NCBI GenBank assembly: GCA_963800275.1
Contig: CAWDAI010000004.1
Span: 17,511 to 81,510 of the forward strand
Length of the DNA stretch: 64,000 nucleotides
Direction: 5' to 3'
From: JAFMJV01 sp963800275
GTDB lineage: Bacteria; Chloroflexota; Limnocylindria; Limnocylindrales; CSP1-4
The position numbers and the translations under genes are program-made. This document shows, piece after piece, positions 9,901 through 20,271 of the stretch; position 1 is the first letter of the stretch; the number at the start of each line of letters is the position of its first letter. The notes beneath the pieces were generated by a model, which was not told the origin of the DNA, made no database searches, and saw only the letters and a program-made list of their open reading frames with translations.

Positions 9901-10592
9901 TTCCACCTCTTCAACGGTCGGATGCACGAGTCGCTGGCCTCCGCGCGAGAGGCGCTCGTGTCGGTGCAGGGCGCGAGTCTGACGGTCATGGAGCCGGACA
10001 CGCACCGAGCGGCAGCCATGGCCTTGTGGGCGCTCGAACGAGACGACGAGGCCAGAGCCGAGCTGGCCCAGGCGCTCGCGACTCTGGGCGAGGATCGGCA
10101 GCACTATCAGTGGTTGCTGATCGCCCGAGCGTGGATGGAATTCCAGGGCCAACCGCGTTCCGCCGTCCAGGGGCTCCGGCCACCCTACCCGGACCTGGCC
10201 GGCTTTCCCGCCGCCCAGCTACAGGTGGGATTGTGGCTGGCTCGGCTGGCCTATCGAACCGGCGATACCGCCGCGATGGCGGAGGCACGTGCCGTGCAGG
10301 CACGGCACCACGGCAGTGGTGGTCCTGCCTACCGGCTCGGCGAACGCTGGGTCGAGGCGCTGGCGACTGACGACCTCGACTCCCTGGTCGGACTGTCGCC
10401 CGAGTTCGACGGGCTCAGCTACGGCCTCTATGCCGCCGAGGTCCTGATCGATGCGGCGCTCGTGTCGGCACGGGCCGGCTCGCCTGAGCCGGCCTTGGGC
10501 CGTGCGCAAGCTGCGGTCGTGGCCCTGGGTTACCGGCCGCTGCTGGGCCCGTTGCCGGAGACGCGCTGGATCGACCCGAGGCTATCGCGTGA
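6998..10592 (+). pseudogene. zinc-ribbon / class III adenylate cyclase / AAA ATPase / TPR protein, frame-disrupted
   Basis: Continuous homology runs through several frames. A double zinc ribbon comes first (CRTCDRTLDDDARFCPGCG, then CGVC...FCKRCGR). The class III cyclase domain follows at 7200-7680: metal Asp in TMLFADIVGFTRLGE, second metal Asp in EKYAGDAMLVVFG, and NTAARL with a purine-selecting Asp before it. Next is an AAA-type ATPase with Walker A GEAGVGKTRLVWELEKY (about 7900-7950), and a long helical TPR-like tail intact from 9029 to about 10,560. The family makes cAMP and is thought to couple it to ATPase/TPR signalling. Many indels between 7100 and 9030, and one near 9850 (the join reads ...FRRPVSTIAYLAMN), break the frame. 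The expected stop TGA at 10590-10592 overlaps the GTG of the next gene. This is a decayed gene or a poorly resolved assembly stretch. Confidence 0.65.
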
Positions 10593-11545
10593 GCGCTTGT
10601 ACGGCCTGTGGCGCAGCCCTGCTCGCCGGCGCGCGTTTCTGTGCCGAGTGCGGCACGCCCGTGGCAGCGGTCTGTGCGGCCTGTGGCGCCGAGCTTCCGC
10701 CCGCTGCGCGGTTCTGTCCGGCCTGCGGCGCGTCGACGGGCGCGGGTACAGCGCCAGTCGCGGGAACGGCACCGATCACATCCGAGCCGGGAGGCTCGGG
10801 GGTCCGCGATACCGCCCGTGAGCGCAAGGTCGCGACCATGCTCTTCGCGGACGTCGTGGGCTTCACGGCCATGAACGAGGAACACGACCCGGAGCTCGTC
10901 TCGGCCGTCGTGTCCGACGCCTTCGGGCGACTGGCCCGCGAGGTGGCGCGATACGAGGGCACGCTCGAGAAGTTCGCGGGCGATGCGCTGCTGGCCGTCT
11001 TCGGCGTGCCCACGTCGCACGAGGACGACCCCGAGCGAGCGGTCCGGGCCGCACTCGAGATGCAGGCCCTGGTCCACGACGTCGGCGCGGGAGGTGCGGA
11101 GCGTCCCCGGGCCCGGCTGCGCATCGGCATCGAGACCGGTCAGGTCCTCGTCGACCACGCCCGCGCCGCCGGCCAGCGTGACCTCTTCGTCACCGGTGAC
11201 GCGGTCAACACGGCAGCTCGCCTGCAGGCCGCTGCCGATCCGGGAACGGTGATCGTCGGTCCCTCGACGTATGCCGCCTCCCGCGAGGTCATCGATTACG
11301 ACGAGCACGCCGCATTGGAGCTGAAGGGCAAGGCCGCGCCGGTGCCCACCTGGCGCGCGGTGGCGGTAAAGGCTCGGCGCGGCGGGTTGCGCGCGCCGCT
11401 CGGCCTGCAGTCGCCCCTGATCGGACGCGACGCCGAGCTCTCCCTGCTCAAGGACACCGTCGACCGCATGCGCGGCGACCGCAATCCCCACCTGGTCACG
11501 GTGCTGGGTTTGGCCCTGCGCGGCCTCGTCGCCTCGCCCACTTGA
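10589..11545 (+). CDS. zinc-ribbon class III adenylate cyclase, C-terminally truncated paralogue
   Basis: The start is GTG at 10589, overlapping the inferred stop of the upstream paralogue by four bases (GTGA), which suggests translational coupling. A double zinc ribbon (CTACGAALLAGARFCAECG; CAACGAELPPAARFCPACG) precedes a complete class III cyclase domain with metal Asp residues (MLFADVVGFTAMNE; EKFAGDALLAVFG), VTGDAVNTAARLQ, and the substrate-specifying Lys and Asp positions expected of adenylate cyclases. The protein then starts the AAA domain (PLIGRDAELSLLKDTV...NPHLVTVLG) and stops exactly where the P-loop should begin, after a short unrelated tail LALRGLVASPT. It is about 318 residues against more than 1,000 for full-length relatives. 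A deletion or recombination between the two paralogues could explain this; catalytic activity may remain. Confidence 0.75.
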   Translation: MSACTACGAALLAGARFCAECGTPVAAVCAACGAELPPAARFCPACGASTGAGTAPVAGTAPITSEPGGSGVRDTARERKVATMLFADVVGFTAMNEEHDPELVSAVVSDAFGRLAREVARYEGTLEKFAGDALLAVFGVPTSHEDDPERAVRAALEMQALVHDVGAGGAERPRARLRIGIETGQVLVDHARAAGQRDLFVTGDAVNTAARLQAAADPGTVIVGPSTYAASREVIDYDEHAALELKGKAAPVPTWRAVAVKARRGGLRAPLGLQSPLIGRDAELSLLKDTVDRMRGDRNPHLVTVLGLALRGLVASPT

Positions 11546-11571
11546 CATCCCCAGCAGCCCTGACATAGAGT
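11542..11571 (+). promoter_or_regulatory. groESL promoter
   Basis: TTGACA at 11542-11547 and TAGAGT at 11566-11571 with an 18-base spacer resemble a housekeeping sigma promoter. It lies directly before the CIRCE operator. Confidence 0.75.
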
Positions 11572-11572
11572 A

Positions 11573-11599
11573 TTAGCACTCTCAACCGTAGAGTGCTAA
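11573..11599 (+). promoter_or_regulatory. CIRCE operator (HrcA-binding)
   Basis: A perfect TTAGCACTC-N9-GAGTGCTAA inverted repeat at 11573-11581 and 11591-11599. This is the canonical CIRCE element bound by the heat-shock repressor HrcA. It overlaps the promoter start region, so groES-groEL should be repressed at normal temperature and released on heat stress. hrcA itself is not in the window. Confidence 0.97.
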
Positions 11600-11683
11600 T
11601 GACGGAAGCGATGCGGGCGCCGGCCACGTCCAGGCGGCCCGGCCGACCCGCCGCAAGACACATCACACCAGGAGGGAACTGCG

Positions 11684-11986
11684 TTGGCGACTGCCACCAA
11701 GCTCCGCCCGCTCGGCGACCGCGTCGTGGTCCAGCCGATGGCCCGCGAGGAAATGACCAAGAGCGGCATCGTGCTGCCCGACACGGCCAAGGAGAAGCCC
11801 CAGGAGGGCGAGATCATCGCCGCCGGGCCCGGCCGCCTCACGGACGACGGCAAGCGCGAGGCCATGGACGTGAAGGTGGGGGACAAGGTCCTCTACGCCA
11901 AGTACGCCGGCACCGAGTTCAAGATCGGCGACGACGAGCTTCTCATCGTCAGCCAGAAGGACATCCTCGCCGTCGTCGAGGGCTAG
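11684..11986 (+). CDS. groS: co-chaperonin GroES
   Basis: A 100-residue GroES, the lid of the GroEL folding chamber in the cytoplasm. It begins LRPLGDRVVVQPMAREE, with the mobile loop around KSGIVLPDTAKEKPQEG and the conserved GDKVLYAKYAGTE later on. The start is TTG at 11684, set by a good Shine-Dalgarno AGGAGGG at 11670-11676. It is first in a two-gene operon with groEL (77-base gap) under promoter/CIRCE control. Confidence 0.97.
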   Translation: MATATKLRPLGDRVVVQPMAREEMTKSGIVLPDTAKEKPQEGEIIAAGPGRLTDDGKREAMDVKVGDKVLYAKYAGTEFKIGDDELLIVSQKDILAVVEG

Positions 11987-12063
11987 ACACTACGCACTGA
12001 TCGCGGACCGGCCGAGCCCTCGTGGGGGTTCGGCCGTCGTCTGCAAGGAGGAAACGAACCACC

Positions 12064-13674
<1,611 letters not shown>

Positions 13675-13722
13675 TCACCGCCGCTGACCAGTCGTCGGTC
13701 AGCCTTCCCACCCCATGCCGGG

Positions 13723-13748
13723 GAGCCCGGGTCACGAGACCCGGGCTC
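13723..13748 (+). terminator. Rho-independent-type terminator after groEL
   Basis: GAGCCCGGGT and ACCCGGGCTC form a perfect 10-base-pair stem with a 6-base loop (CACGAG), followed by TTCG. It lies 48 bases after the groEL stop. Confidence 0.8.
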
Positions 13749-13798
13749 TTCGATCTCCCGCGAGCGTTCGTTCGCGGGCACGTTCGGAGCGTCCGCGC

Positions 13799-13804
13799 TA
13801 GGCT
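13799..13804 (+). promoter_or_regulatory. -10 box (TAGGCT), leaderless type
   Basis: TAGGCT ends 8 bases before the ATG at 13813. Confidence 0.45.
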
Positions 13805-13812
13805 CCGCGCCG

Positions 13813-15193
13813 ATGAGCCGAGTCGTCCGTCGTTCACGACCCAGCCACTCCCTGTGGGCCGGGGCAGCCTTGGCCATGACGGTCGCGTGCGTGACGTTCA
13901 CGACGCCTACCGTCGCCCAGCAGGACGTTGCGCTCGAACCTTGCACCCGTGACCGCACGACCGATTGCCAGCTGTCCGGGTGGCCCGGCTCCGAGCAGCG
14001 CGACAGGCCCAGTGCCTTCGGGGACGTCGAGAGCCTCGTTTGGTTCGAGGACGAGGTCGGCGATGCCCCGGGCGACGGCATCGACATCCTTGCGGCGGGC
14101 GTCGGGCGCGTGACCATCGATGAGCCCAAGCCGATCCGCAAGGCGGATGGCACCCTGCGCAAGGGCAAGGTCAAGAAGGCCGTCCCGAAGGGGACGTCGC
14201 TGCTCGTCCGCGTCGTCGTCGACCGCGCGCCAAATACGCTCGACGCCAGGCACGCCTCCATCCATGTCGCGACCGATGCGGACGGTTCGCGCAGCGACAA
14301 CGCCCCCAGCATCGTGGCCGAGCCTGACTTCCCCTTCGCCGGCAGCCAGGACATCTACTCGCTGACCTGGGCCTCGACCACCGAAGAGATGACGCTGCAG
14401 GCGAGCGACCTGGCCAAGGGCTGGTACAAGGCCAGGACGCCGTTCGCGGCCAGCTGGGCCGCACCCACCGTCCTCGACCTCCTCATCAAGCCTGCGACCT
14501 TCGGCCAGGGCTTCCGGATCATCACCAACGCTGCCGCCGCCGATGGCGGCTACGACTCGCTCACGTTGGGCCCGTCCCCGGTCCCGGTCGACGGCCGCGT
14601 CGGGCTAGCGCCCGCCTGCGTCGAGGGCTCCATCTCGCAGCTGCCATATGTGGCGCCGCGCGTCGTGGACAACAAGGAGGTGGTACGCGACGTGGAGGCG
14701 CCGGCCTCCTGGCAGGGTGGTGCCGCCCTGCCCCTGACGGACGAGAACGTGCGTTCGCGAGTGGCGGCGCTCATCTCCGAGCGTGATACGGATGGCGACG
14801 GCCGGGCCAGTCTGCCCGCCTGGGTGAACCTCTTCCAGAATGGCACCGTCGTGCGCCAGCGGGCGGACCTCGAGCTGGCCCTGGACGGGGAAGCGGCCCT
14901 CATCGCGACCGAGCTCGGTCTCCTCAAGCGCGGCTACAACGTGCTCCGCAACATCGAGCTCGACGAGACCGGCGATCGAGCCGTCGACGCCTGGCTGGGC
15001 GAGGCGACCGACGCCCTGCGTGAAGCCACGCCACCCTTCCGCGTCAACAAACGCGCCGGCTTGCTCACCGGTGGTGCCATCGGGGCCTGTATCCCCTGGC
15101 TGGAGGCACCGCTGGCACCGCGTGCCGTCGGAGTCGCCTGCGGCCACGATCGAGCCCTCGGTCGCGCCGATCGACGCTGCGGAGAGTGCCTGA
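13813..15193 (+). CDS. exported protein of unknown function with an EF-hand-like loop
   Basis: The N-terminus MSRVVRRSRPSHSLWAG followed by a hydrophobic stretch and TVAQ looks like a signal peptide ending near residue 36. The mature part has a paired-Cys segment (EPCTRDRTTDCQLSGW), beta-rich sequence, and a calcium-loop-like DTDGDGRASL near residue 325. No family is recognised. The first frame would run on into the thymidine kinase gene; a second frame gives a sensible end (ATIEPSVAPIDAAESA) with TGA at 15191-15193, so an indel near 15,130 is likely. TAGGCT 8 bases before the ATG suggests a leaderless transcript. It lies between the groEL terminator and tdk. Confidence 0.65.
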
Positions 15194-15212
15194 GCGTCGT
15201 CCCGGCGTTCCC

Positions 15213-15218
15213 TAGACT
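15213..15218 (+). promoter_or_regulatory. -10 box (TAGACT), leaderless type
   Basis: TAGACT ends 6 bases before the thymidine kinase ATG at 15225; no Shine-Dalgarno is present. Confidence 0.5.
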
Positions 15219-15224
15219 GTCAAC

Positions 15225-15851
15225 ATGGCCGACGGTTGGATCCACGTCATCACCGGCTGCATGTTCAGCGGCAAGACCGACGAGATGCTGCGCCTGCTCA
15301 GGCGCGCCGAGATCGCCGGTCGCCGCGTGCTCCTCGTGCGCCCGGCCATGGACGACCGGACCGAGGGTGGTGCCGTGGAATCCCGCTCGGGCGTCACGCG
15401 CAAGGCTGAGCCGGTCGGCGACAGCGGCGACATCCCCCCGCTCGTGAGCGCGGCGCGGGCGTCGGTCGTGGCCATCGACGAGGCCCAGTTCTTCGATGAC
15501 GGGCTGCCGGAGATCGCGGAGCTGCTGGCGTCCGAGGGACGGATGGTGCTGGTGAGCGGGCTCGACCAGGACTTCCTGGGCCGCCCCTTCAACGCCATGC
15601 CGATCCTGCTTGCGTTGGCCGACGAGGTGACCAAGCTGACGGCCATCTGCACGGTCTGCGGCGCCGAGGCCACGCGCACGCAGCGCATGGTCGGCGGGCG
15701 GCCGGCGGCGGCCGATGATCCGCTCATCGTGGTCGGCGGCATGAACGACGATCGCTACGAGGCCCGCTGCCGTGCCCACCATGTCATCAGCAGCGCCCGG
15801 GGCACGACCTCCTCTCCGATCTGGGAACACCTGCCCGCCGACCCGGGATAG
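15225..15851 (+). CDS. tdk: thymidine kinase (type II)
   Basis: A 208-residue enzyme phosphorylating thymidine with ATP in the pyrimidine salvage pathway. The P-loop GCMFSGKTDEMLR is at residues 11-23, the catalytic/Walker B segment VVAIDEAQFFDD near 83-94, and the lasso/zinc region has CTVCGAEATRTQR and a later C-x2-H pair (YEARCRAHH). Length and motif order fit the human TK1-like bacterial type. It is convergent with the acyltransferase gene downstream. Confidence 0.95.
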   Translation: MADGWIHVITGCMFSGKTDEMLRLLRRAEIAGRRVLLVRPAMDDRTEGGAVESRSGVTRKAEPVGDSGDIPPLVSAARASVVAIDEAQFFDDGLPEIAELLASEGRMVLVSGLDQDFLGRPFNAMPILLALADEVTKLTAICTVCGAEATRTQRMVGGRPAAADDPLIVVGGMNDDRYEARCRAHHVISSARGTTSSPIWEHLPADPG

Positions 15852-15879
15852 GTGGCCGGATCTCAACCCGCGGTGCGTG

Positions 15880-16533
15880 TCAGGGGCGATGGTGCCGACT
15901 GATCTCCCTGGCGGGAACGCCCAGGACCGTCGCACGGGAGGGGACATCCTTGAAGGCCACGGCACCTGCGCCCACGGTGGCCCACGCACCGACCCGGACA
16001 CGCGGCAGGACCACGCTACCGACACCGAGCATGGCTCCTTCGCCGACCACGGCTTCGCCCGAGAGATGAGCCACGGTCAGGTGGGCAAAGTCAGCCACGC
16101 GAGCGTCATGGCCCACGCCGGCGCCATTGTTCAGGACCACGTGGGCGCCGATCTCCGCGCCGACCTGGACGGTCACACCGGAGCACACCAGTGTTCCGGG
16201 GCCGATCGGGACTGCCGGATGCAGCCAGCTGAATGGATGCACCACGGAAATCCACTCGAGATCGAGCTGTTCCACCATCCGGCGACGCTCGCCGTTGTCG
16301 CCAACAGCCACGATGGCCGGCGAACCCGGTGGGATGCGGTCACAGGAGCCCAGAACCTTGCCACCGCTCAGCGTTCGGCCCCACGACTCCGGATCGTCGT
16401 CACAGAACCCGGCGACGGAGATACCCGCCGCCTCCAGGACCGAGGCCGCTACGCGCGCGTGCTGCCCCGCCCCGATGATGACCACGTCCCTTCCCGCCGT
16501 CCGCCTGGACCAGTCGTCAGCCGTGAGTGTCAC
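15880..16533 (-). CDS. NeuD/PglD-family sugar O-acyltransferase (hexapeptide repeat)
   Basis: A 217-residue protein. The N-terminal Rossmann-like PglD domain begins VVIIGAGQHARVAASVLEAA. The C-terminal left-handed beta-helix shows hexapeptide periodicity (VCSGVTVQVGAEIGAHVVL; GEGAMLGVGSVVLPRVRVGA), with the catalytic-type His in GVGHDARVADFAH. Relatives acetylate amino-sugars for surface glycans or protein glycosylation; the substrate here is unknown. The GTG start at 16533 overlaps the stop of a 17-codon open frame (16583-16530) that has its own -10 box, so the real N-terminus could be longer if one base is wrong. Confidence 0.85.
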   Translation of the reverse strand: MTLTADDWSRRTAGRDVVIIGAGQHARVAASVLEAAGISVAGFCDDDPESWGRTLSGGKVLGSCDRIPPGSPAIVAVGDNGERRRMVEQLDLEWISVVHPFSWLHPAVPIGPGTLVCSGVTVQVGAEIGAHVVLNNGAGVGHDARVADFAHLTVAHLSGEAVVGEGAMLGVGSVVLPRVRVGAWATVGAGAVAFKDVPSRATVLGVPAREISRHHRP

Positions 16534-16590
16534 GAGCCGCGTTCGCCGCGCGACATGACGGATGAGGAAGGGCTGTCTGACATGGGTCGT

Positions 16591-16596
16591 ACTCTA
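16591..16596 (-). promoter_or_regulatory. -10 box (TAGAGT) before the NeuD-like gene
   Basis: TAGAGT on the minus strand is followed after 7 bases by an ATG (16583). That ATG opens a 17-codon frame whose TGA overlaps the GTG of the acyltransferase. The rest of the 302-base gap 16534-16835 holds a palindrome and no other gene. Confidence 0.4.
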
Positions 16597-16679
16597 CAGT
16601 CTCGCTCGGCAAAGACGATTATCCACGACAGGGCCCGCCACCTCGCGCGGCTCGCCGGATGGCCCCCTGGCCAGATAGG

Positions 16680-16703
16680 CCCGGGAGGTCCAGGACCTCC
16701 GGG
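16680..16703. repeat. near-perfect palindrome
   Basis: CCCGGGAGGTCC-A-GGACCTCCGGG. The centre is too tight for a normal terminator loop, so it may be an operator or part of a larger hairpin. It lies between the divergent NeuD-like gene and the membrane protein at 16836. Confidence 0.5.
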
Positions 16704-16835
16704 CGAGTGGTGCTGCGCGGTGCCGCCGCTCACAGTGGGAGTCGATCCGGCTGTGGGTCTCTCCCTCCGCGCAGCCGGGGACCTATCGACCACCGTAGAC
16801 CCGCGTAGGCGCGACCAACCAGAGGTACCGGCAGC

Positions 16836-17285
16836 ATGAGCAAGCGATCGATCGGTGTCACGGCCCTGGCTTCCAGCACGGCCATGTACGCGATCTACAG
16901 CCAGTACGCGGCCGTCTCGCTGCTGCTCACCGGCGCGGCCTTCGCGGCAGGCGGCTCGATCGAAGCGACGCTGAGCCTGCTGACCGGGTTCGTCTTCCTG
17001 GGTCTCACCCTCCTCGGCTACGCGGTCGCGGTGGGCCTCTGGTTCCGCCGGGCATGGTCATGGAACGGGGCCGTGGCCCTCTTCTTCGTGTTCTTCGTGG
17101 CCAACATCTCCTTGTCGGTGCTGGCGACCAACTTCCTCTCCGCCCTGCTGCCGTCGATCGGCGTGGTCTTGGCCCTCATCTACCTGCAGCGCCCGGCGGT
17201 CCGCGCCGAGATCACGGGCATGACGGAGTCCACCGCCACGTCCCGCGTGGCTGATGGGCTGGGCGCCGCCAGCCAGGCGCACTGA
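16836..17285 (+). CDS. small integral membrane protein, function unknown
   Basis: A 149-residue protein with about four hydrophobic segments (MYAIYSQYAAVSLLLTGAAF; LLTGFVFLGLTLLGYAVAVG; GAVALFFVFFVANISL; FLSALLPSIGVVLALIYL) and a short polar C-terminal tail. It is not recognised. AGAGG lies 10 bases before the ATG. It lies upstream of pcrA in the same direction. Confidence 0.7.
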   Translation: MSKRSIGVTALASSTAMYAIYSQYAAVSLLLTGAAFAAGGSIEATLSLLTGFVFLGLTLLGYAVAVGLWFRRAWSWNGAVALFFVFFVANISLSVLATNFLSALLPSIGVVLALIYLQRPAVRAEITGMTESTATSRVADGLGAASQAH

Positions 17286-17326
17286 GCGTCGCCGGAGGTT
17301 CCCTGCAGAGGTTCGCGGCTCGGCCC

Positions 17327-17332
17327 TAGAAT
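17327..17332 (+). promoter_or_regulatory. -10 box (TAGAAT), leaderless type
   Basis: TAGAAT ends 9 bases before the GTG start of the helicase gene at 17342. Confidence 0.5.
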
Positions 17333-17341
17333 CGGGCCACG

Positions 17342-20165
17342 GTGCCCGATTCGCAGGATGGCGTGCCAGCGGATCGACCGCTGCCGCCGGACCCCCCATC
17401 CCCCGCTCACGACGGCTTCTTCACGTCGGCCGAGCTGAGCCACGTCCCGCCGACAGAGCCCCCGCGTGAGGCTGAGGGACCCTCAGATCCCGCGGCCGTC
17501 GTCGATGTCGAGATCGACGAGGACGCAGCCGGCCGCGGCGCACCCGCACCCGCCCCGGCTGACGACGCCGAGTGGTTCTCCATGGTCGCCGCGACCGCCG
17601 GCGAATCGGCCTCGGCCCGGATGGCCCCGGACCCCCGGGTCCAGGCGCGTCGAGCCGAGGATGCGCGCACGCTCGCGGCAGACATCGTCAAGCGGCTCAA
17701 CCCCGAGCAGGCCCGCGCGGTCACGACCACCAAGGGACCACTTTTGATCCTCGCCGGCGCCGGCTCGGGCAAGACGCGTGTCCTGGCCCATCGCATCGCC
17801 TACCTCGTGGGGGTGGAGGGCGTGAAGCCGTGGCAGATCCTGGCGGTGACCTTCACCAACAAGGCCGCCGCCGAGATGCGCGAGCGCATCCTCGCCCTGG
17901 TCGGTCCGGAGGGCAGCCGCGTGGCCATGGGCACCTTCCACGCACTCTGCGCGCGCGTGCTGCGTCGCGACGGCGCCGCCATCGGCATCGACCCGCGCTT
18001 CGCCATCTACGACACCGACGACCAGACCGGCATCGTCAAGCAGGTGCTGCGTGATCTGGAGCTGCAGGGTACCGGCGAGCTGCGACCCGCGGCCGTGCTC
18101 TCGGCCATCAGCCGCTGGAAGAACGACATGGTCAGCCCGGCCGAGGCGGACGAGGAGGCACGTGGCTATCTCGAGAGCCGCTACGCCACCGCCTATGCGC
18201 GCTACAACGCTCGTCTCAAGGCCGCCAACGCCCTCGACTTCGATGACCTGCTGCTGGAGGCCGTGCGCCTCTTCCGGGAGGCGCCGGCGGTGCTCGCGGG
18301 CTACCAGCAGCGCTGGCGCTACCTGCACATCGATGAGTACCAGGACACCAACCGTGCCCAATACCTGTGGGTCAAGCTCCTCGCCCAGGAGCACCGCAAC
18401 CTGGCGGTGGTCGGCGATGACGACCAGTCGATCTACAGCTGGCGCGGAGCGGACCTGCGCAACATCCTCGACTTCGAGGCCGACTACCCCGACGCCACCG
18501 TCGTCAAGCTGGAACAGAACTACCGCTCCACGCAGCTGATCCTCGACGCGGCCCATGCGGTGGTCGCGCGCAACGAGGACCGCAAGGACAAGAAGCTGTG
18601 GACGGACAACCCGCGCGGCCAGCTCATCGAGCGCTTCGAGGCCGATCGCGAGGACGAGGAGGCCGAGTGGGTCGCGCGCCAGATCGAGGCGCTCGCCGCC
18701 GGGCGCGGTGCTGCCGGCTCGATCCTGTCACGGCGGGCGGATGACGGCGACGACGAGGAATACCGGCTGCAGGACGTGGCGGTCATGTATCGCACCAATG
18801 CCCAGAGCCGCGCCATCGAGGAAGCGTTCCTGCGCTATGGCCTGCGCTATCAGCTGGTCGGTGGCACCCGCTTCTACCAGCGCCGCGAGGTCAAGGATGC
18901 GCTGGCCTACCTGCGCACCCTGCGCAACGACCACGACGTGGCGGCCTTCGAGCGCATCGTCAACGTGCCCCCGCGCGGCATCGGCCAGCGCTCCCTCGAG
19001 GCGCTGCGCGACCTGGCCGAAGCGCGTGGCTCCGACTACTGGGCCGCCCTCGCGGCCGTGGCCGAGGGGGAAGGGGAGCTCGACACCTCGTGCTCGCAAC
19101 GCGCTCGTCGCCTTCCGGGCACTGCTGACGCGGCTGCGCACACGCGTCGGTCTCATGGACCTGCCCGAGCTGCTCGACACGGTCCTCGAGGAGAGCGGCT
19201 ACCGGGCCATGCTCATGGATGGCTCACAGGATGGCGAGGACCGCTGGGGCAACCTCATCGAGCTGCGCGAGGTGGTCGATCGCTACGGCGACCTCGACCC
19301 AGCCGACGCCCTGGACCGCCTGCTGGAGGAGACGGCCCTGGTGGCCGACCAGGATGCCTACGCCGGCGATGCCGACAAGGTCACGCTCATCACCCTCCAT
19401 GCGGCCAAGGGCCTCGAGTTCGACGTCGTCTTCATCGCCGGCCTCGAGGAGGGCGTCTTCCCGCATGCTCGAGCGCTCGACGACCCGCGTCAGATGGAGG
19501 AGGAGCGCCGGCTCGCCTACGTGGGCCTGACCCGCGCGCGCAAGCGCCTGTACCTCACGCATGCGGCCCAGCGGGCGACCTGGGGCCGGTCCAGCTTCAG
19601 CGTGCCCTCGCGCTTCCTGCTGGAGATCCCCGAGGAGCTGATGCACGGACCGCGGCTCGTCTCGCGCGACGAGGACGACGACCAGCGACCGTACGACGAG
19701 CGCCTGGAGGGCTACGACCTGTCGGCCGTCATCGGGCGTCGCGCCGGCGAGTCGCGGCTGGTGGGACGTCCGCCGGTGGGCCCGCGCGGCGGTCGACGCC
19801 TGCCTCCGGGCGGCGGTTTCACGCCTGCGCCCGGCGCTCCCCGCGCCGGCCAGACCTTCCGGACCTCGCGCGACCTGGCGGCGCGCCGCGAGGCCTACTA
19901 CGGACGGTCACCGGAGCCGGCCGAGCCCGCGGCTGAAGTCGTGGGCCTGTCAGCTGCCGACGAGTGGCACGTGCCCGAGCGCAGCAACGTGCCCGGCGAG
20001 CACCGCTACCGGGACGGTCAGAAGGTGCGCCACGCGGTCTTCGGGGAGGGGACCGTCGTGTCCTCCCGTCTGACCCGCGATGACGAGGAGGTCACCGTGG
20101 CCTTCCCCCGCCAGGGCGTCAAGAAGCTGATGGCCAGCCTCGCTAATCTGGAGGTCGCCGGCTAG
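17342..20165 (+). CDS. pcrA: ATP-dependent DNA helicase PcrA/UvrD
   Basis: A superfamily 1A 3'-5' helicase for repair and replication restart. It has an acidic N-terminal extension of about 115 residues, then Q-motif LNPEQARAV, Walker A ILAGAGSGKTRVLAHRIA, motif Ia VTFTNKAAAEMRERI, Walker B HIDEYQDTNRAQY, motif III VVGDDDQSIYSWRGAD, motif IV KLEQNYRS, motif V LITLHAAKGLEFDVVF and motif VI RLAYVGLTRARKRL. The C-terminal Tudor-like end is GQKVRHAVFGEGTVV. A one-base indel near 19,088 splits the gene: the first frame leaves at GELDTS and the second resumes at RARNALVAFRALL. As the gene is normally essential or important and both halves are intact, a sequence error is likely. Total about 940 residues; the N-terminal extension is unusual. 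Confidence 0.93.
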
Positions 20166-20271
20166 GTCCGCGACAGTAGGCCCGTCGCCGCACGGACCGA
20201 TAGGCCCTGCACCGGCACGGGCTGCGCCCTACAGTCGGACGTGTCCGGAACCCTACTTCAGGGTGTCTCCC

